Shown: in pieces, positions 23,145 to 30,927 of the stretch
How positions within the stretch are numbered: position 1 is the stretch's first letter
Layout: each line of letters starts with the position of its first letter
Translations under genes and position numbers: made by a program
NCBI GenBank assembly: GCA_001655205.1
Contig: LPNZ01011300.1
Span: 1-30,927, forward strand
DNA length: 30,927 nt
Source of the DNA: Lenisia limosa
Taxonomy: Eukaryota; Breviatea
Direction of reading: 5' to 3'
Notes under the pieces: generated by a model
The model's database searches: none
The model's input: only the letters and a program-made list of their open reading frames with translations
What the model was told of the DNA's origin: nothing

Positions 23145-23639
23145 TTCTGACTTCTAAAACTGGTGAAAGTAGTTCTATGTTTAATAATTAGAGAGAATTG
23201 AAGCGAATTTTGACCCAGTGTAATAAAAAGAGTAGCGAAAGGAACAAATATCGAGAATATCAGAGCTATTTGGTTTTTAATATTTATTTTGTTCATCATT
23301 AATATTAATACTGTATTAATATGTATTAATATTCATATTAATATAATATACTAGTTTGTTTTTAATATAATAGTTTTTTGTTCGTTGATTATATTGTTCT
23401 TCCGTTTTCTTTTTTTTTCTGTTTGTACTGTATCTTCAGTTTTTTTTTAATATTACTCCTTTTATTACGTATTAATATGTATCAATATTTTAATTAATTT
23501 TAACTAATATTATATTAATATGCTTTTGTTGCTTTAAGAAATATTATATTAATATTTTGATATTAATATGCATATGATATGTATTAATAATATTAATTTC
23601 CCGGAGCTCTAGTTTTTAACCTTGGAATTATAGTTAATA
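23145..23639. other. AT-rich intergenic region with TTAATATTAATA repeats
   Basis: From about 23278 to 23600 the sequence is mostly ATTAATAT words in irregular, partly palindromic arrangement, with poly-T tracts. It separates the stop of the ankyrin/PH gene from the start of the small TM gene. No coding potential was seen. Confidence 0.7.
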
Positions 23640-26600
23640 TCATCTGAAATCTTCAACCTTGCCAACCATTTCGGATACTGAAGGCTGTCCGGCCGCGGCA
23701 TCAACATCTTCTATCATCATCTCGTCAGCCTACAGGGAGTGATGGCGGAACGTTTACCTCCCATGATAACAGCAAGTATAGTTTTAGGCACAGCCAGCAA
23801 ACCTTATTATCAGAAGGCTCGAAAGCTGGGTCGGAAGCCAGGTCGGAAGGAGCGTCAGGGTCCGGTAGTAATGGCATGGATGACGTGGCAACTGGTACGG
23901 GGGGTTCGATACTTTCAACCTGCGAGGTGAATATATTGTGGTGTTACTATGGAGGAAAACTATTTCAATTATTAGCCTTGATTTGAAGGTATGAAAATAA
24001 GAAAGAGGCAAATCAATCTGTGAGAGAGTTCATTGGGGGGGGGGGGGNNNNNNNNNNNNNNNNNNNNNNNNNNNNNNNNNNNNNNNNNNNNNNNNNNNNN
24101 NNNNNNNNNNNNNNNNNNNNNNNNNNNNNNNNNNNNNNNNNNNNNNNNNNNNTATACCGGACGCACATTATCAGATTGCGGCGCCGGCATAGGGAGGTCC
24201 GGGACCGAGGGAGCTGCCATCATGGGGGGCTCATCATCACTCTCAGCCATGCCCTGGAGGATGAAAAGTCAAAAGGCAATATAAAATATATAATATAACT
24301 GTATTACATCTTACGACAAAATATTACATATTACATCTTACGATACGAAGTAGCATACAACATACATGCTTATGTATCTGGTTGAACAAATAATGCATTG
24401 TATTTGTTTCTTTCAATAACTCCTCAATCAATTGATGATAGTATAAACCACCTTCACCATATGCTCATTCTCAGCCTCCTCCTCATCCTGAACTGCCTGG
24501 AGAACTTCAGGGTCGGCCTCATACGCCGGCGGCAGATCGGAAGCCTCATCGGAAGCCTTGTCGGAATCTTTGCTAGGGATGACGCTAGCAACTTCAATGG
24601 GCTCCTTTGACACGTCATCGGAACTTGCGGCAGCCTCGGGTTGGCTGTCAAATTCAACAGGAGTATCTTCCTTCTCTTCTTCAACCTTTTCCTCTTCCAT
24701 CTCTTCTTCAACCTTCTCTTCTTCCTCCTCTTCCTTTTCTTCTTCAACCTTCTCTTCTTCCTCCTCTTCCTTTTCTTCTTCAATCTTCTCTTCTTCCTCC
24801 TCTTCCTTTTCTTCTTCAATCTTCTCTTCTTCCTCTTCCTCTTCTTTTTCTTCTTCCTTTTCTTCAACCTTTTCCTCTTCTTTCTCTTCTTCCTTCTCTT
24901 CTTCAACCTTCTCTTCTTCAACCTTCTCTTCAACCTTCTCTTCTTCAATCTTCTCCTCAATCTTCTCTTCATTTTCCTCGTCAACTACAACTTCTTCCTC
25001 CTTCTCTTCTTCTTGTTCCTCTTCCTCCTTTTGCTCTTCCTCTTCCTCTTCCTTCTTGTCCTCTTCCTTCTCACCCTGTGCCATCACAACCGGGGTAACA
25101 ATAGCCACGTCAGCAGCATCGGAAGCCAGGTCATCGTTGTCGGAAGCGGATAACTCGCCCTCAATATCGGACTTGATCTCCTCCTGATCTTGATCTGCAG
25201 CCTCGGCCAAGGGTTGACTAGGGGACGCGGGTCGAGGGCGTACCTGCGTGGGGGGTGGGTGGGTGACTGGGATTTCGAAAATAACACAATTATGTGATGT
25301 ATGATATATTCAACAGAAGGGATTGCAGATTGGCAGTAGCGTACTGGGGGTGCGAATTTGTGAGAGCCGGTACGGGATCGGCTCTCCTAAAATCGTAAAC
25401 ATGGAAACACTAGGATAAAACAGAAAATCCAACAAAAATAACCTGGTACAAGCGAAAATCAAGCAAAAATCACCTTGGTCTAATCATGAGCATTATGTTA
25501 TAATTATTATGTCCAAACCTGTGTGGGGCTAGAGGATGATTGGGCAGTTGAGTCCGCGGAGGCAACTGGGGAAGCCTAATGTGTTGGTAATGTAAGTAAT
25601 GTGAGTGAACCAAAAAGACCCCAACAGCCACCGCCACAGCCTGAGGAACCAAAAAGACCCCCCAACAGCTACGGCCACAGCCTGAGGAGGCGGTGATGCA
25701 GATGGGCTCGGGATGCCCATCATTTGTGCCATCAGGTCGTCGTCATTGTCACCGGCTTCGTTGATGTCAGCGTCACTCAAGGAATCCCCCTCGATAAGAC
25801 CCTTAATTGGTAAGTGGGAGGTGCAACTTGTCTAATAAGGAAGGCTATGAAATACCCCCCCAACAGTCATCCATTGCGGAGTACTGTTCATTCTGCTGAG
25901 TCTGGGGGGTGCACCACCAGTGGAGGGTCGTCTCCGTGGAGCCACCGGGGTATCCCCAACCATACAGGCCTCGGCCACTGGCTGCGGCTGCGGAGTGAGC
26001 ATGAGGCAGTTCAATTCAGTTCAGTTCAGCAAAAAAGATAATGTGTAAGGAAAAAAAAAACACTAAAAAAAAAGTAGCTGTCTCAGCCCTCATATGCATG
26101 GTTCACACCTGGTGATGCTCCGCTGGCTTTGGAGGGGTGGTGGGAGCAGCGGGGCTGTCAATGAGGTTGTTCATCCAAGTCGGAGTGCTCTCGAACGGTG
26201 CAGCCACAATGCCGCCCTGACCGGGTTATTTAATGCTAATGTTGAGCTTTGAATTTTGGTTGCTAGCTAAGGACTAGAGCTCTTTCCAATTTATTAATAA
26301 CAATTTTAATTGGTCCTCAATGAATATTTACAAGATTAATTGGAAAAAGCTCCGTCTGGACTATTATAACGGACAGTGTGGTAGTTGCGGATAAGATGAC
26401 CCCCCTACGGTGTTACCATCACTGGCCACAGGCAGGTCCATGAAGTCATTCATCCAGGCGTCCGACTCTCCCTCCTGTGCGCTACTGACCTAAAATCGTG
26501 AACATCTCCTCAATAGCAAAAATATATGAACTATATTACCTACCTCCCACCATGTTATTGCTGTTACCTCCCACCATGTTATTGCTGTTACCTCCCACAA

Positions 26601-29600
26601 TGTTATTGATATCCAGGTTGTTGACGTCGAGGTTATTGATGTCCAAAGAGGGCTGAGGCTGCTGCATTGCACTGAGCTGCGGGGGATTGAATTCGGAAAT
26701 ATTGCCGCATCAAAAAACAAACACAGATGCATACCGTCAACCTCAACAAACATCATATGCATACCGTCAACCTCAACAAACATCATATACATACCGTCAA
26801 CGTCAACAAACATCATATGCATACCGTCAACCTCAACAAACATCATATGCATATCGTCAACCTAAACAAACATCATATGCATACCGTCAACCTCAACAAA
26901 CATCATATGCATAACGTCAACCTCAACAAACATCATATGCATAACGTCAACAAATGACAAACCCAAAGCCTGAATGGGAATGACGAAGAACATACCTGCA
27001 AGCTGAGGGTTTGGAAAGTGTTGGCAAGGTGGGGATTGGTGGCAACAAGAGGCTGCATCATTTGGAGCATTGTTTGAAGCTGGGAGGCGAGTGAAAAATG
27101 ACAATATCAAACACACCCATATCATATTGGGAGCTAGATATCTATTCACAAATAAGGCATTTGGTTCATACCTGCACAACATTTTGGTTCTGCTGCGGCG
27201 CTGCAGTTTGAGTCGTCATTGAAGCCAATGCCGCCATCATGGACTGTGAGGTAAGAGGCACGTAAACAAACGCTCTTTTGACAACTAACGAAAACTCAGA
27301 TAACACCCCTACCTGCATCACAACCTGCGGATTCTCCTCAGCAGGTGCAGGGTTAGCAACAAGCTCGTCAAATGACATACCTAATATGGTAAGTCATGTG
27401 ACCATGAACAATGATTATACAATATTAAATAATCAGTATTGACAGACACCCTATATATCTTGCAGAAAATAAAAATTTCCCCTTCTCCTAATTTAAGTGG
27501 ACAATAACCTTCCAAAGGCACATAGACTTTCTTTAAGGCAAGTGGCCTACCTTGGAGCCCGGGATCATCAATGTCAAAGTCCATTCCCATTTCCATATCC
27601 ACAATCGGAAGTGCCTACAAAGTCAAATGCACCAAAAGCAAAAAAGAAGCCCCCCTGTTGTATCCCTCCCACCACGGGGTCAAGGGGCACTGTAGCCGGC
27701 TGGGGCTCCCCTTCTTCCCAGGGTGCTGAAGTGTCAGGAATAAAGCGTTGTTTTGAACCATTATCACCGTTTTAGTCATTGACAATTATCTTTCATTTAT
27801 CACCCTCCCCCCACCGAGCGGGAGGGCAGGCTCCTTGCCTGGCACAATTGGCTCGAATGCTTCTGATCCGGCGGCAGCATGGGGGTTGGTGGAGGGCTAG
27901 AGGTAAGGAGAGGATTGTTCGGTTAAAAACCCAGCCTGAAGCAGAACAAAGTTGTCCCTCACCTGTACATCCTCAGTTGGAGAAGAGCGCTCGGAAGGCG
28001 GCCGTTCTTCAGTTTCAATCGGACGTCCGTGTAGGTCAAGGTTACGCTTGCCTCCCTTGGCTGGGCGGTGAGTATCCAAAGAGCGATTTAGATTCATGCT
28101 CAAACTAAAGCCATCTCCGGCCCACATTTGATGAAGTCTTTCAAGACATTGCCGCGGGCCAGGTCCAGGGCCAAAGCGCCGTTCTTGTCGTGCGCTGACA
28201 AAGAGGCCCCATTGTTGATCAAGATCTTCGCAGCTGCGAGGGTCATTAGATGGCGGTTTACGGAACACAAGAAATCATATTTGCTGTTATGACTGGGAGA
28301 TTTACAACCGAAAATGAGACTACCCAGGCACCTTGGGTGGCACCCATGGCACACGCGCGATGAAGAGGGGTCGATCCAAGGACGTCCTTCACATCCACAT
28401 TACGCTTCTTCCTGAAGGGTTGGAGGGAGGCCCAAGAAAGAGAAGATGACAAACGCAAGAGATACCTTAGATATTTGTCGATCGAACGGAGGTCATTACG
28501 CAGCACGTAGAAATGCAGTTCCTAAGGAGTGAGCAAGTGCAACAGTGACTCGTCATTTATGTGTGTCATAGTAAGGAAATGATGATAAGGCTCAGGGCTT
28601 ACGGGAGGTCTTTCAGTGTTCTTGGCCGGGTCGCCCTTAGGTGCCTGCACGGGTGCAAGGTTCGAAGGTGCCTTAGTGGTGAGGAAGGTGATCACGAGAT
28701 CGGTTATTTCATAAATAAAGGAAACTCAGCCACCTTGACATGACTTGCTTTGGTCTCTTCATGCTCCTCCTCCTCCTCATCATCATCGGAGGGCGGCGGC
28801 AAGGGCTTCACGGGATGATCACGGAGATCCCTCAGAGCGATCTGCGAAATGTTAAAAGACAATCCACCCGACTTTAGTGCCATCCCCCCCCCCCCNNNNN
28901 NNNNNNNNNNNNNNNNNNNNNNNNNNNNNNNNNNNNNNNNNNNNNNNNNNNNNNNNNNNNNNNNNNNNNCCCCATGACTCAGCCTCGCCGTTGGTGGCAA
29001 ACTGCACGGTTACAATGCATGAAACTTCGTACCAAAAGAGAACAGAAAGAGAGAAAACTGCGATGAGAAGTTCAGGAATAATGCGAAGTATTGAAGCAAA
29101 CCTTGATATGCGTGGTGGCTACTCCCGTGCAGATGGCTAGTGAGAATGCTCCCTGATGGTGAGGCCAGAAACAGAACAGGAGAGGGAATATGAACCCGAC
29201 AACCACCCACCTTGATGTCGACGAAGCTGTGGGTCATGCCGTCAACAAACGCAAGGTGCTCCAGGATTTCATCCGAGGACTGAAACGTAAACGATGTGCT
29301 GTGGGCAAAGACCCAAGAGAGAAATGAAATGTCCTCAATAAAAGCCCCATCCGCCACCTTATCTCTGAAGGTAATGATACCGTCACTGTTCATTACTGCA
29401 AACTGAGGGGTGAGAGAAGTAACAAAAAAGAGCCCTTCATTTGCATTCAGCTTACTCGAGGCTTAAACTTCTTCTTCTTAAACTCGTATTCAACCTCAGC
29501 TCTCTTGACAACTGGAAAGTTAGTATCTACTACGAGAGGTTCAAAAACGGTCTCCTCTGTCACAATCATAACCCACCCATTCCCTTCCTCATGGAGAGCA

Positions 29601-30836
29601 TTGTGGCCGCGTCACCAGCAGGGACAAGGTTGAGTGCAGGCTGCGGGGGGGGGGGNNNNNNNNNNNNNNNNNNNNNNNNNNNNNNNNNNNNNNNNNNNNN
29701 NNNNNNNNTGAACAAAGCTTGCCGCCAACCTGTCTGTCGGAATTAGGCATACTGCTGTCAGCGCCACTTTGAACCAGAAGGCGAACAGCCTGAGACATAA
29801 GGGCGTGGAGAGATGAAACAACGGAGCCCCCCCCCCCCAATATCAACAAAATAGCTTCATGAACTTATGAACCCCGCAAACCGCACTTTGGCCCCAGAAC
29901 GCGGCACTGTGAAGAGCGGAATTGCCGATTTTCTGATTAGAGTCGTCGACATCGCTTCCGTAGTAGATAAGCCGGGTACAAACCTCCTAATATGGTAAGT
30001 TCCCTCATAATTATTATTGAGGTAACCGAAAGTCGGGAAACCTATGGCTATAGGAATTCCAATATGAAAACTCATTCAACAATCCTTCTAAAATGTCCCC
30101 AAATCCTCACGGTGTGGCCCTCGGCGGCGGCATTCATTAAGGCGCTGCGGTCGTCGAAGTCATGCGCGTTGACGTCGCACGCCTCGCGCTCGAGCAGCCA
30201 GTCCACACCCTCGTCATAGCCTCGGGTGACCTCGTCAAACATCCGGCGGCGCATGCGGCTGCGTGTAAGTAATGCTACAATGTGGTGGTGCAAACAAGAG
30301 CCACATCAACATGCTTAAGCCTACCTTGGGGGAATTTTGAATTTCGGCGACTTCTTCCTGTCAATGATTTCTTCGAAGATAGTTTTCATGCTAGTGGGTC
30401 AATAACATCAAAGTGTCAAAGGAATGCAGAGCTAACATCAGACCCCCCCACTCATCCGAGCTAACATCAGACCCCCCCACTCATCCGAGGCAATGTCAAT
30501 AACCCTGGAGTTCTTTGTCTTGGGTCCGGCTCGTTTATCGGCTCCGTAGCTCAGCAGGCAGCGGATACTCTGAGTGTCCTCCATTCTGATTGTTAACTTC
30601 CGCCAATACTAACAACAGAAACAACTGGCAAAAGTAGCTTTACATTCACCCCACCTGGTGGCATGATGCAGTGCGGTCTGTCCCATAAAGTTGGCCTGGT
30701 TCGGCTTGGACTTGAGCATGCACAGATACTCTACGGTCGCAGGGTGGCCCCAAATGACGGCTCTCATGAGGGGGGTGTCGCCAAGGGGGTCAGTGAAGGA
30801 AGCCTCAGCTCCAGCATCCCGCACCAACCGTCGGAA
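23640..30836 (-). CDS. ankyrin-repeat/PH-domain protein with long disordered acidic C-terminus, 5' partial
   Basis: Likely cytoplasmic scaffold or signalling protein. It has at least 35 exons and about 1,215 visible codons, and the stop is TGA 23642-23640. Ankyrin repeats: 30836-30655 (DPLGDTPLMRAVIWGHP, NFMGQTALHHAT), 30585-30481, 30258-30111 (DRSALMNAAAEGHT), 29986-29882 (IGNSALHSAAFWG), 29789-29730. A PH domain spans 29556 to 28734: FKPRFAVMNSDGIITFRDK, VAICTGV, FATNGEAESW and, past the gap at 28896-28969, IALRDLRDH. More ankyrin repeats follow at 28521-28126 (LGSTPLHRACAMG, DKNGALALDLARG). The rest (28060-23640) is Pro/Gln/Ser-rich and disordered, with three Trp-Met motifs (DAWMNDFMD, PTWMNNLID, PQWMT) and one 792-nt exon (25243-24452) of Glu/Lys repeats. 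Nearly all junctions agree in phase. The start lies beyond the right edge. Confidence 0.85.
24303..24345. repeat. short direct repeat in an intron
   Basis: ATTACATCTTACGA is repeated with a 25-bp period, in the intron between exons 25243-24452 and 24253-24158 of the ankyrin/PH gene. Confidence 0.75.
24680..25068 (-). repeat. Glu/Lys-coding repeat within one exon
   Basis: Units of GAA/GAG/AAG encode variations of EEEKVEEEKEEE and EEEKIEEEKEEE. Repeat units of about 42 nt are clearest at 24710-24835. Long open frames on the opposite strand are artefacts of this composition. Confidence 0.85.
25607..25686 (-). repeat. tandem duplication (39/41 bp) spanning exon end and donor
   Basis: Copies at 25607-25645 and 25646-25686. 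On the minus strand each carries CTCAGGCTGTGGC, the donor region and GCTGTTGGGG. The exon 25801-25673 ends in the upstream copy; the downstream copy offers a second set of donors. Confidence 0.85.
26551..26598 (-). repeat. 24-bp tandem repeat with three frame-preserving donors
   Basis: Two 24-bp units, then the intron. Donors GTGGGAGG occur at 26598, 26574 and 26550, each after ATT or ATG in phase 0. Splicing at any of them preserves the frame and adds 0, 8 or 16 residues (unit VGGNSNNM). Confidence 0.9.
26727..26953 (-). repeat. 30-bp minisatellite, seven full units plus a partial
   Basis: Units start at 26727 and every 30 bp; consensus on plus begins ATGCATACCGTCAACCTCAA. The array lies in the 319-nt intron between exons 27079-26996 and 26676. 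On the minus strand most units read as an open 10-residue repeat (MHMMFVEVDG), but one unit has an in-frame TAG. Confidence 0.9.
29656..29708. other. assembly gap next to a C-run acceptor
   Basis: On the minus strand the gap is followed by a long C-run and GCAG, the acceptor of exon 29640-29577. Other gaps beside G or C runs: 2144-2223, 7701-7777, 10647-10739, 12516-12537, 12923-13016, 13855-13983, 14191-14329, 15620-15729, 15979-16056, 20866-20980, 21401-21539, 24047-24152, 28896-28969. Their lengths are nominal. Confidence 0.9.
30432..30489 (-). repeat. 29-bp perfect tandem duplication of a splice donor
   Basis: Copies at 30432-30460 and 30461-30489. Each carries CGGATGA|GTGGGGGGG on the minus strand, giving donors at 30480 and 30451. 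Only the first keeps the frame into exon 30390. Confidence 0.92.
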
Positions 30837-30927
30837 CTGCGAAGTCAAATCGTGACAGTGTGCATATTATGTATGACAATGAAAAACCCATTCTAGCGAA
30901 GGGAAAGAGCAGAAAAGCCTAGGCGGA

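Noticed and set aside
24558-25187. Ser/Phe- or Leu/Pro-rich plus-strand frames over the acidic exon
   Set aside because: Antisense of the Glu/Lys repeat of the ankyrin/PH protein, with no independent splice or start evidence.
26727-26953. 30-bp array as a CRISPR
   Set aside because: There are no spacers, the units abut directly, and the host is a eukaryote.

Overview
This is an intron-dense nuclear locus of a microbial eukaryote. Nine protein-coding genes are supported; eight show spliced exons with GT...AG introns, usually 40-170 nt, and the ninth has an intron acceptor just before its start and a donor at its other end. Typical eukaryotic products include beta-tubulin, an ELAC1-type tRNase Z, an ankyrin/PH protein and a long coiled-coil protein with a centrosome-like N-terminus. 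I cannot name the lineage. The beta-tubulin is ordinary, and a centriolar-type protein would fit a flagellated protist. There are 19 runs of N, many of which abut runs of G or C.

Layout, left to right: (1) minus strand, 2127 to beyond 9, a Lys/Glu-rich coiled-coil protein running off the left edge; (2) minus, 5386-3593, beta-tubulin in five exons, with its start codon apparently split by an intron; (3) plus, 5669 to about 7298, a secreted or type I membrane protein with a Cys-rich ectodomain, one TM and a Pro/Tyr-rich tail, divergent from tubulin; (4) plus, 8318-11202, tRNase Z in at least 14 exons; (5) minus, 20350-11781, a coiled-coil protein in about 37 exons, convergent with tRNase Z; (6) minus, 21288-20665, a small membrane protein whose start lies in or beyond a gap; (7) minus, 22298-21562, a complete multi-TM protein; (8) minus, 23144-22753, a predicted 60-aa single-TM protein; (9) minus, beyond 30836 to 23640, an ankyrin-PH-ankyrin protein with a long disordered acidic C-terminus. 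Genes 5 to 9 lie head to tail on one strand.

The most unusual signal is in the introns. Many 5' splice sites run straight into a G-run (GTGGGG, GTAGGGGG, GTTGGGGG) and many 3' splice sites follow a C-run. This polarity follows the transcribed strand for genes on both strands. Several donor regions are tandemly duplicated, so an exon end and its donor occur two or three times (12059-12124, 15341-15404, 25607-25686, 26551-26598, 30432-30489). Two introns of the coiled-coil gene share a block of about 35 nt and each ends in a gap and a C-run, which resembles introner elements. Together these suggest a genome still gaining or remodelling introns.

Exon coordinates were read by hand from splice signals, phase agreement and protein sense. 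Most junctions agree in phase; those that do not are flagged. No RNA genes, CRISPR arrays or transposon proteins were found.
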